A stretch of 7,574 nucleotides of DNA from Campylobacteraceae bacterium (GTDB lineage: Bacteria; Campylobacterota; Campylobacteria; Campylobacterales; Sulfurovaceae). Location of the stretch: positions 1 to 7,574 of the forward strand of contig JALWNF010000028.1 of NCBI GenBank assembly GCA_026995985.1, in the 5' to 3' direction. Both the position numbers and the translations under genes were made by a program. Of the stretch, positions 1-6,549 are shown in pieces. The notes under the pieces were generated by a model. That model ran no database searches. It had not been told where the DNA came from and was given only the letters and a program-made list of their open reading frames with translations. The first letter of the stretch is position 1, and every line of letters starts with the position of its first letter.

Positions 1-375
1 CTCTAACACCTCATCAAATTTTTTTGTTATTATAGTGTTATTTTCTTTGACAAAGTAGAGTTTTCCCATAGCTTTTATAGGTTTGTTGTTATTTAGTGTA
101 AAAGCTTCACAAGCATCAAAAGTAATACTATTTAAAATCTCTAAGGTACGAAGAGTAATATATGTAAGTTTAATTGACATATAAGAGCCTGGTCCTGAAG
201 TATAGATGACCCTTTTGTAGTTATATTTAACAGATAGTTCACTCAAGAGCTTAAGTAAAATATCTGAAGTCTTCTCTTTTGTTTCAATGGTCTCAATAAG
301 CTCCCCATCTCTATATACCCCTAAAAGAAGGGGAGAAGCTATGGATACTACTAATATTTCATAAGAACTAAGCAA
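1..375 (-). CDS. TsaB-like protein (tRNA t6A37 biosynthesis family), 3' end cut by window edge
   Basis: Reading right to left from a TTG at 375, 125 codons stay open to the window edge. The protein begins with a hydrophobic beta strand (ILVVSIASP, residues 7-15), then a GVYRDGEL turn (19-26), and has GPGSYMSIKLTY at 61-72, a degenerate form of the GPGSFTGLRIG loop of TsaB, the partner of TsaD in making threonylcarbamoyl-adenosine on tRNA. The second half matches nothing I know and looks too short for a full TsaB. The start is uncertain. There is no usable ATG: the ATG at 362 meets a stop after three codons. TTG at 375 or TTG at 387 are the candidates. A GGGAG at 389-393 lies 13 bases from the first and only one base from the second. 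Either start overlaps the end of lpxC (8 or 20 bases), suggesting translational coupling. The family call rests on the loop, the N-terminal strand and the lpxC neighbourhood; whether it works in t6A synthesis is inference. Confidence 0.72.
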   Translation of the reverse strand, partial: MLSSYEILVVSIASPLLLGVYRDGELIETIETKEKTSDILLKLLSELSVKYNYKRVIYTSGPGSYMSIKLTYITLRTLEILNSITFDACEAFTLNNNKPIKAMGKLYFVKENNTIITKKFDEVLE

Positions 376-1267
376 AACTTTTTGCAAACTCCCGACTTTG
401 ATTTCTTGATAATGATACTATCTCATAGTTTGCTCTGTTAGCTAAAAGTGCTACTGTTAATTCATGATTAAGTTTATGACTACCTGCAAACGAGGAGTAG
501 GCTCCAAGAATATTATGCCCTGTTACCATCATATCTCCCATTGCATCTAAAATTTTATGACGAACAAACTCATTGTCATATCTTAACCCCTCTGGGTTAA
601 GAATCTTCTCATCATCAAGACCAATGGCATTATTTAAACTAGCTCCTAGTGCAAGATTGATACTCTGTAGATACTGAATATCTCTAGCAAAACCAAAAGT
701 TCTAGCTCTTGCAATCTCCTCAACAAAAGGTTTTGTACCAAAAGAGTAAGATTGTGACTGCCGTCCAATAATAGGATGCTCAAAATCTATCTCAAAATTA
801 AATGTAGCTCTACTACTTGGCTCTAGCCGTACAAACTTATTACCTTCTCTAACCTCAACTCTTCTCTTAACACGAATAATCTCTTTTGGAGCATCTTGCT
901 CTTCTATTCCTGCTTCATCTAAAAGAAGACAAAAAGAGGCGGCTGAACCGTCCATAATTGGCATCTCATTACCATCTACAACAACTCTAAGATTATCAAT
1001 TCCATAAGCATATACAGCAGATAAAAAATGCTCAATAGTAGAGATTATTCCCATTTCACCTAAAGAGTTTTTAGCACCAATAACAGTTGCCATCTTTGTA
1101 TCTACAACTACAGATGGAGAGAGAGGAATACTCAATGCTAAATCTTCTCTATAAAATACAACTCCTGCATCTACTCCTAAAGGCTCAAGACGCAATTTAA
1201 TAGGTTCTCCTTTATGTAAGCCTACCCCTACAACTTCAACTGGTTTTTTAATGGTGCGTTGGTTCAT
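368..1267 (-). CDS. lpxC: UDP-3-O-acyl-N-acetylglucosamine deacetylase LpxC
   Basis: This is the zinc-dependent cytoplasmic enzyme that removes the acetyl group from UDP-3-O-acyl-GlcNAc, the committed step of lipid A synthesis. The 299-residue protein has the usual length and is complete. Visible landmarks are IEHFLSA with catalytic Glu79 and zinc ligand His80; DG..MPIMDGSA (98-109); the ARTFGFARDI substrate-channel segment (187-197); RHKILDAMGD with His237 and Asp241 completing the zinc site; and GSHKLNHEL with His264 aligned to the catalytic histidine of other LpxC proteins. The start ATG is preceded by AAAGGAAT with a 7-base gap, and by a TGATATAAT promoter. The next gene on this strand overlaps its stop. 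All catalytic residues are present, so I expect a working enzyme. Presence of lpxC shows a Gram-negative, lipid A-making host. Confidence 0.98.
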   Translation of the reverse strand: MNQRTIKKPVEVVGVGLHKGEPIKLRLEPLGVDAGVVFYREDLALSIPLSPSVVVDTKMATVIGAKNSLGEMGIISTIEHFLSAVYAYGIDNLRVVVDGNEMPIMDGSAASFCLLLDEAGIEEQDAPKEIIRVKRRVEVREGNKFVRLEPSSRATFNFEIDFEHPIIGRQSQSYSFGTKPFVEEIARARTFGFARDIQYLQSINLALGASLNNAIGLDDEKILNPEGLRYDNEFVRHKILDAMGDMMVTGHNILGAYSSFAGSHKLNHELTVALLANRANYEIVSLSRNQSREFAKSFA

Positions 1268-1290
1268 AATAATATTCCTTTTCTCTTTTA

Positions 1291-1306
1291 GACCAATATT
1301 ATATCA
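1291..1306 (-). promoter_or_regulatory. Probable lpxC promoter, extended -10 TGATATAAT
   Basis: On the minus strand TGATATAAT occupies 1306-1298, with a perfect TATAAT at 1303-1298 and a TG one base upstream. A start near 1291 would give a leader of about 24 bases that still contains the AAAGGAAT ribosome site (1282-1275). No -35 consensus is seen at the usual distance; the upstream bases are an A/T-rich tract, as is usual for the housekeeping sigma factor of Campylobacterota. The transcription start itself is inferred. Confidence 0.65.
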
Positions 1307-1483
1307 TAATTGTGCAATTTTTGTTTAATATAACTTTTTTACTCTATATTTTCTAATTATTTAAATATAAATTTATATATTTTTTGCTTTACGATTTATA
1401 TTATATCAATAAATATAGAAAAAAGTATGAAATTTAACAAATTAACTACTAAATAGGCTTTAAATCTCTTAGTCTCTATTGGC

Positions 1484-1496
1484 TACAATACCTCTA
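1484..1496 (+). promoter_or_regulatory. Probable -10 box TACAAT driving a leaderless HPr-EI transcript
   Basis: GGCTACAATACC contains TACAAT at 1484-1489, one base off consensus. The initiator ATG is at 1496, so a start six to seven bases past the box would place +1 on or next to the A of ATG. No purine-rich ribosome site precedes this ATG (the bases are ACCTCT), unlike the other genes here. No -35 element is recognised. An alternative is an upstream promoter in the A/T-rich 1320-1440 stretch. Confidence 0.45.
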
Positions 1497-3337
1497 TGAA
1501 TTTACTAAAAAGACTATTTAATAGAAAAATAACTACTACACTTACAGTTACCTCATCAAATGGATTTCATCTAAGACCTATTGCAAAATTTGTAAATGAG
1601 GTTAAAAAATTTGATGCAACCATTACTCTTAAAGCAAAAAACAAAGAGGTATTAGCAACACAAGTTCCTAAAATTTTATCTCTCTCTTTAGAGAAAGGAG
1701 ACAGCTTTGAGCTTATATGTAAAGGCAAAGAGGCAAAAGAGGCAAACGAAAAGCTTACTAAACTATTTCAAGAGCTTATGAGAGATGATAAGGAGATTGA
1801 GAGAATAGAGCAAGAGCAAATTACCTATAGCAAAATTGATATGAAAGGAGAGACTATTGCTAAAGGGGTAGCTATAGGTAGACAAGTTAACTACACTAAA
1901 CAGAAAATTCACTCTTCTAATAAAAAAGCTCTCTCTCTTAAAGATGCACTCAACAAAACAGCTCAAGAGTTAGAGAGTCTCTACCAGCAAAACAGAAGCA
2001 AGAGTGAAGCAGAGATTTTTTTAGCACAAAAAGAGCTACTTCAATCTGATGCTTTTCAACTCCATTTTGAGACTATTGAAGAGGAGATAGCTAAACTTAA
2101 AGATACAAAGTTTGAAAACAAAATACCAGACTACCTTGACCTCAAAAAACGTATAGAGTCACACATGGGTATTGAGACTACTTTTAAACTACCCAAAAAG
2201 GTAGATACTATTCTGTTTGCCAATGAGTTGCTCCCTAGTGAGGTTGAAGAGATTAGTAAGATTTCTGCCATTAAGGGAGTAGTGCTATTTTCTGGCTCTA
2301 CTACATCTCATGCCTCTATTCTTCTGCGTTCTTTTAATATTCCATCTATTGTTGTTACACAAAAGGAGTTTGAACCTTTAGAGAAAGAGACTATTTTAGA
2401 TGCAAATGCAGGTGTTGTCATAAGTGAGCCTAATGAAAAAGATTTAACACAAGCAAAAGAGAGACAAAAGGCATTTAAAAAAGAGCAAGAGCAGAGTTTT
2501 CAAAAACGCTTTGAGACAACAAAGACAAAATCAGGAAAAGAGGTTAAACTCCTAGCCAATATTACCAACCTAGACTCAGCCAAAGAGGCAAAAGAGTTAG
2601 GAGCAGATGGAGTAGGACTTTTACGAACAGAGTTTCTCTTTACACACAATAAACCCTCTATAGAGGAGCAAACCCAAACCTACCAAGCTATCTTTGAACT
2701 CTTTAATGAAGTTACTGTAAGAACCCTAGATATAGGTGGAGACAAATCGCTACCATATATTGAGATTCCAAAAGAAGAGAACCCATTTTTAGGTCTTAGA
2801 GGCATACGCTTTTCACTTCAAGAGCAAACCCTTTTCAAAGAGCAACTACTAGCCATCTTTAAAGCCGTAGATTCAATGTCATCGAACAAAAAAATTATAA
2901 AAATTATGTTCCCAATGGTAAGTACCCCACAAGAGTTTATTGATGCAAAAAATATAGCCCAAACCATAGCTAAAGAGAACAACATAGATATAAAAGGTAT
3001 TCAATTTGGAATAATGCTAGAGGTTCCCTCTGTTATCTTTGGACTTAAAGAGTTTAATAAATTGGTTGACTTCTACTCCATTGGAAGTAATGACCTTACT
3101 CAATACCTATTTGCTATTGAGCGAACTCACCCAACACTAAGTGTTGACCCTATATCTCCTCTACTTCTTGTTGCACTTGAGCAAATTAGTAAAAATGTAG
3201 AGAAACCAATTAGTATCTGTGGAGAACTAGCAGGGTTAGAGGTAGCAACTCAAAAATTACTTAATATGAACTATACAACTCTTTCAGTTTCTGCTAAACT
3301 TATTCCAAATTTAAAAGAAAAAATTCGTAAAATTTAA
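1496..3337 (+). CDS. PTS HPr-Enzyme I fusion (phosphoenolpyruvate-protein phosphotransferase)
   Basis: A 613-residue soluble protein carrying both general PTS phosphocarriers. Residues 13-95 are HPr: TTTLTVTSSNGFHLRPIAKF, with His25 as the phosphorylated residue. From about 116 the Enzyme I part begins (GETIAKGVAIGR). The phosphohistidine domain has GSTTSHASILLRSFNIPSIV with His272. The PEP-binding barrel follows: GADGVGLLRTEFLF (369-382, Arg377), TVRTLDIGGDK (407-417), NPFLGLRGIRFS (429-440), FPMVS (472-476), MLEVPS (507-512), YSIGSNDLTQY (527-537) and ICGELAG with Cys575. It should take phosphate from PEP onto His272 and pass it to His25. By eye, His272 lies about 30 residues nearer the EI start than in E. 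coli EI (His189), so the helical HPr-docking insert seems short; the tail after Cys575 is short too. The HPr regulatory serine (Ser46) position appears to be Gln55. The start has no ribosome site (see promoter). The nuclease-helicase gene follows after 12 bases. HPr-EI fusions are known, usually with EIIA; none is attached here. Confidence 0.93.
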   Translation: MNLLKRLFNRKITTTLTVTSSNGFHLRPIAKFVNEVKKFDATITLKAKNKEVLATQVPKILSLSLEKGDSFELICKGKEAKEANEKLTKLFQELMRDDKEIERIEQEQITYSKIDMKGETIAKGVAIGRQVNYTKQKIHSSNKKALSLKDALNKTAQELESLYQQNRSKSEAEIFLAQKELLQSDAFQLHFETIEEEIAKLKDTKFENKIPDYLDLKKRIESHMGIETTFKLPKKVDTILFANELLPSEVEEISKISAIKGVVLFSGSTTSHASILLRSFNIPSIVVTQKEFEPLEKETILDANAGVVISEPNEKDLTQAKERQKAFKKEQEQSFQKRFETTKTKSGKEVKLLANITNLDSAKEAKELGADGVGLLRTEFLFTHNKPSIEEQTQTYQAIFELFNEVTVRTLDIGGDKSLPYIEIPKEENPFLGLRGIRFSLQEQTLFKEQLLAIFKAVDSMSSNKKIIKIMFPMVSTPQEFIDAKNIAQTIAKENNIDIKGIQFGIMLEVPSVIFGLKEFNKLVDFYSIGSNDLTQYLFAIERTHPTLSVDPISPLLLVALEQISKNVEKPISICGELAGLEVATQKLLNMNYTTLSVSAKLIPNLKEKIRKI

Positions 3338-3349
3338 TAAGGAAATATT

Positions 3350-5062
3350 TTGCCACTTAAAGTTATACCAAATGATGAAACAACATTAACAAAAGGAGAG
3401 AGACAACTTCTAAATCTTTTAAAAAGACTTTATACAGACGAGGAGGAGTCTTTTATATATCTAACACCTAGAGTTAATAATTTAGAACCAGACTTTTTAC
3501 TCATAGATAGAAAAAGAGGAGTTGCTGTTTTTGAGACTAAAGATTGGACAGCAAACTACTTAGCAACTATTAATCAAAAAGAGATTACTGCTATTGATGG
3601 AAAAAAGTATTATAACCCTAGCTTTAGAACAAACCAATACTTTAACACTCTACAATCACTCTTCTCTACAGACTTAACTCTACTAGATGATAACCTAGAG
3701 TTAGATTTTAATTTTTATGCCTATGTAGTCTTTACCTCTATAAAATCTAAAGAGATTAAAAACAGAGAACTCTTTAACCAATATCCAACCAAGGCAATTT
3801 ATGAAGATGAGTTAAAAAAAATTACTCTAAATAGTCTATTTCCAAAAGGGGTCAAAGAGCTATCTAATATACAAATCTCAAATATTAGAGGTATTGTTTT
3901 TCCTGAAATACAGCTACAAAATTTAGTACACGATGAGTTATCTCAGATTATAAAAACTTTAGATATAGAGCAAGAGTCCTTTGCCAAGCGTGTTCCTATT
4001 GGACACTATCTTGTATCGGGTGTACCTGGAAGTGGCAAAACTGTAGTTTTAATTGCAAGGGCTATCCATCTGCTAAAAGAGTATCCAGATTGGAAGATTG
4101 CCATAATAACCTACAATAAATCATTAACTAAAAAGATAGAAAATAGACTAAAAGAGTTAAATGGCAATCTCTACTTTAATGATATAGATTTACTAAAAAT
4201 TGAGGTAACAACCTTTCATAGCTTTGCACTAAAAGCTTCTAAAATACATGTTCCTCAAGATGCTTCTCAATCATTTTGGGAGGAGGAGTTAGCCCAAAAG
4301 GCATTAGAGGTTATCAAACCTAGTTATGATGCTATTTTAGTAGATGAGTATCAAGATTTTAGGAACTCTTGGCTAAAAGTTTGTATTAAGTCTCTAAAAA
4401 AACATAAAGATAGAGACAACAAAGAGCAAGTTAATCTATTTATGGCTGGAGATAGACTACAAAGCATCTATAACCCAACAGCAATTAATTGGAGCAAAGA
4501 TATTGGCTTAGATATGAGGGGTCGTTCTAAAATCTTTAAACAGAGTTATAGAGCAGGAAAAGAGCATTTAACTTTTGCTCTAAAGTATCTTATGGAGGAT
4601 AAAACACTTAAAAGAGAGGTTGAAAAGTTCTATGATGGGAGCAATAACATAGATAGTAAAGTAGAGCTAAAGAACTCTATAGTTTTTATAGAGGGACAAT
4701 TTAAAGAGGTAATTAACCATATTAGTAACCTACTAAATAGTGGTTATATCTTTTCAGATATTTTAATTTTAGCTAATACATGGAGTGAAGCTAAACGCTT
4801 CTACTCTTACTTACCACCATACATAAAAGAGAAATCAGATGTTTTAAAAGATATTAAAGATGAAATTATAAATATTACAACCTACCACTCATCTAAAGGA
4901 TTAGAGAGTAGAGTAGTGATTCTACTTAATATTGATACAATTCATGAAAAAAAACTTCTATATGTAGGTACAACAAGAGCCTCTGAAAAACTCTATATTC
5001 ACTCTAGTAGTTTTTCTCGTGGTATAGGTAAAGAGTTAAGAAGAGTAATACAAACTCTATAG
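3350..5062 (+). CDS. NERD-domain nuclease fused to UvrD-like superfamily 1 helicase
   Basis: A 570-residue protein starting at TTG, with AAGGAA five to six bases upstream (3339-3344), directly behind the HPr-EI stop, so the two are probably cotranscribed. Residues 14-105 look like a NERD nuclease domain: KGERQLL with Glu17, PDFLLIDR with Asp48, FETKDW with Glu62 and Lys64 (PD-(D/E)xK-like), then NPSFRTNQYFNTL with Gln96. The second half is a compact SF1 helicase: EQESFAKR (Q motif, 207-214), Walker A GVPGSGKT (224-231, Lys230), IITYNKSL (252-259, Ia), TTFHSFAL (287-294), Walker B VDEYQD (331-336), MAGDRLQSIY (365-374, motif III), QSYRAGKEHL (398-407, Arg401), TYHSSKGLESRVV (511-523, motif V) and LYVGTTRASEKLYI (537-550, motif VI). 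All catalytic residues are present. It should be an ATP-dependent nucleic-acid motor with nuclease activity; its substrate is unknown. Such fusions occur both in repair and in defence contexts. Codon use looks like the neighbours, so no sign of very recent transfer. Confidence 0.9.
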   Translation: MPLKVIPNDETTLTKGERQLLNLLKRLYTDEEESFIYLTPRVNNLEPDFLLIDRKRGVAVFETKDWTANYLATINQKEITAIDGKKYYNPSFRTNQYFNTLQSLFSTDLTLLDDNLELDFNFYAYVVFTSIKSKEIKNRELFNQYPTKAIYEDELKKITLNSLFPKGVKELSNIQISNIRGIVFPEIQLQNLVHDELSQIIKTLDIEQESFAKRVPIGHYLVSGVPGSGKTVVLIARAIHLLKEYPDWKIAIITYNKSLTKKIENRLKELNGNLYFNDIDLLKIEVTTFHSFALKASKIHVPQDASQSFWEEELAQKALEVIKPSYDAILVDEYQDFRNSWLKVCIKSLKKHKDRDNKEQVNLFMAGDRLQSIYNPTAINWSKDIGLDMRGRSKIFKQSYRAGKEHLTFALKYLMEDKTLKREVEKFYDGSNNIDSKVELKNSIVFIEGQFKEVINHISNLLNSGYIFSDILILANTWSEAKRFYSYLPPYIKEKSDVLKDIKDEIINITTYHSSKGLESRVVILLNIDTIHEKKLLYVGTTRASEKLYIHSSSFSRGIGKELRRVIQTL

Positions 5063-5109
5063 TAAGATTAGACCATTTTTAAATTAACTTCTCTAAAAGG
5101 TTTTTATAT

Positions 5110-6489
5110 ATGTTTAACTTACTCCAAAGGGTAGGAAAAGCCCTTATGACCCCTATTGCTGTACTTCCTGTTGCAGCTATTTTACTTCGTTTTGGTTTTG
5201 GTGATATCCCATTTATTTCAGGTGATATTGCCAATATTATGAAGGTAGCAGGAGATGCCATATTCTCTAACCTCGATATGCTCTTTGCAGTTGGAATTGC
5301 CTATGGTCTAGCTAAAAATAATGATGGAGCAGCAGCTCTTGCAGGACTAGTTGGAATACTTATTGCTAAAGCTGTCTATCTACAGATAGACAAAGAGCTA
5401 AATATGGGGGTTTTTATTGGAATTATTATAGGTATCTTAGCAGGATTTCTCTATAACCGTTTTCACACAATAAAACCACCTGAATTTTTAGGCTTCTTTG
5501 GAGGTAAACGTTTTGTCCCTATTATTACTGCTCTTGCTTCTATTTTGGTGGGGGTCATTGCAGGTCACTATTGGCACTATGCTCAATCTGCCATTGATGC
5601 CTTTTCAAATAGTATTATTGGACTCAATGAGATTGGTGGTTTTCTCTATGGAACGCTTAATCGTCTACTTATTCCTTTAGGTCTACACCACATATTAAAC
5701 TCTGTTTTCCTCTTTCAAGTGGGTGACTACTCTTATGTTAAAGACGGTGTTACAGTAGTAGCCAATGGTGATTTGCACCGTTTTTTTGCAGGTGACCCAA
5801 CAGCAGGTGTTTATATGGCAGGGTTCTATGTGACTATGATGTTTGGACTCCCAAGCCTTGCACTTGCTATCTATGCTACTACACCAAAAGAGCAAAAGCA
5901 AAAAGCAGGGGCTATATTAGCAGGAGTTGCACTTACCTCTTTTTTAACAGGTATTACGGAGCCTTTAGAGTTTCTATTTCTGTTTGTTGCTCCCCTACTC
6001 TTTGTGGCTCATGCCATCTTGACAGGTTTAGCTGTAGCAAGTGCTTATCTACTTGACATTCACCACGGTTATGGCTTTTCAGCAGGGTTTATTGACTATA
6101 TTATCAACTACAAATTAGCTAAAAATCCTTTACTTATTTTACCTCTCGGGTTGACTTTTGGGTTTATCTACTTTATCGTCTCTTACTATATTATCAAAAT
6201 CTTTAAATACCAAATCTTTACGCCTGATAGCAATGATAAAGATAGTTGTGAGACCTCAAATGAGGCAGAAGCTTTCATAAAAGCTTTAGGTGGAAGAGAG
6301 AATATTGTCTCTACCGATGCGTGTATTACACGGCTTAGAATGCAGGTTAAAGACTCTAGTAGTTTAGATGATGAAGCCTTTATAAAGCTAGGAGCAAAAG
6401 GGGTTATTAAACCTAACAATACAACTATTCAAGTAGTTTTGGGTACTAGGGCTGAGGGGGTTGCAGAAAAGATAAAAAAGGTACTTTAA
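5110..6489 (+). CDS. nagE: PTS N-acetylglucosamine-type permease, EIICB (NagE-like, no EIIA domain)
   Basis: A 459-residue inner-membrane transporter that imports a sugar and phosphorylates it. Residues 1-365 are the EIIC membrane domain of the glucose/GlcNAc family: LMTPIAVLPVAAILLRFG (12-29), NDGAAALAGLVG (71-82), FLGFFGGKRFVPI (126-138), NRLLIPLGLHHILN (184-197), GDLHRFFAGDPTAG (220-233) and GITEPLEFLFLF (281-292). The RF-AGD-TAG segment closely matches E. coli NagE, which favours GlcNAc over glucose. After a short linker, EIIB spans about 384-459 with phosphocysteine Cys405 in DACITRLRM and ending QVVLGTRAEGVAEKIKK. E. coli NagE continues into an EIIA domain; this protein stops after EIIB. 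The ATG has AAAAGG nine bases upstream. The 47-base gap behind the helicase gene contains no clear promoter or terminator, so it probably belongs to the HPr-EI operon. Substrate is inferred from similarity; glucose cannot be excluded. Confidence 0.92.
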   Translation: MFNLLQRVGKALMTPIAVLPVAAILLRFGFGDIPFISGDIANIMKVAGDAIFSNLDMLFAVGIAYGLAKNNDGAAALAGLVGILIAKAVYLQIDKELNMGVFIGIIIGILAGFLYNRFHTIKPPEFLGFFGGKRFVPIITALASILVGVIAGHYWHYAQSAIDAFSNSIIGLNEIGGFLYGTLNRLLIPLGLHHILNSVFLFQVGDYSYVKDGVTVVANGDLHRFFAGDPTAGVYMAGFYVTMMFGLPSLALAIYATTPKEQKQKAGAILAGVALTSFLTGITEPLEFLFLFVAPLLFVAHAILTGLAVASAYLLDIHHGYGFSAGFIDYIINYKLAKNPLLILPLGLTFGFIYFIVSYYIIKIFKYQIFTPDSNDKDSCETSNEAEAFIKALGGRENIVSTDACITRLRMQVKDSSSLDDEAFIKLGAKGVIKPNNTTIQVVLGTRAEGVAEKIKKVL

Positions 6490-6500
6490 TAACATTTAAT

Positions 6501-6540
6501 GTTTTTTTATGTATTATTATGTTTTAATACATAAAAAGGT
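6501..6540 (+). promoter_or_regulatory. AU-rich hairpin that sequesters the DUF481 ribosome-binding site
   Basis: Bases 6504-6516 and 6525-6537 are perfect 13-base inverted repeats around an 8-base loop. In RNA the stem can extend by G-U pairs: U6502-U6503 with G6538-G6539, and G6501 with U6540. The run of seven U (6502-6508) then covers all of AAAAAGG (6533-6539), the ribosome site lying 10 bases before the ATG at 6550. This resembles U-run switches of the fourU kind. There is only one G-C pair, so the structure would be weak. It does not look like a rho-independent terminator on the plus strand, since no T-run follows it. The same palindrome could instead be a protein-binding operator. Confidence 0.5.
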
Positions 6541-6549
6541 TTATATATT

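Noticed and set aside
360..362. ATG on the minus strand as the TsaB-like start
   Set aside because: It reads ATG AAA TAT TAG, stopping at once, and is out of frame with the conserved protein.
1365..1378. Perfect 14-base palindrome ATATAAATTTATAT as an operator
   Set aside because: It lies in a nearly pure A/T tract where such palindromes arise readily; no second copy or spacing to a promoter supports it.
1763..1966. Minus-strand open frame inside HPr-EI
   Set aside because: It lies wholly opposite a conserved coding sequence and encodes no recognisable domain.
3350..5062. A complete multi-gene defence system centred on the nuclease-helicase
   Set aside because: Its flanking genes are clear sugar-transport components and no partner defence gene is present in the window.
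5079..5261. Minus-strand open frame over the start of the permease gene
   Set aside because: Antisense shadow of a conserved membrane domain; no plausible protein features of its own.
5498..5680. Plus-strand frame rich in leucine inside the permease gene
   Set aside because: Out-of-frame reading of transmembrane codons; the true frame is firmly identified by NagE motifs.
5695..5901. Minus-strand open frame inside the permease gene
   Set aside because: Antisense shadow opposite the GDLHRFFAGDPTAG region; no family resemblance.
6186..6419. Minus-strand open frame opposite the EIIB domain
   Set aside because: Antisense shadow; the plus-strand EIIB with its phosphocysteine explains the constraint.
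6501..6540. Hairpin as a rho-independent terminator of nagE
   Set aside because: On the plus strand no T-run follows, and the stem has a single G-C pair; overlap with the ribosome site is a better explanation.
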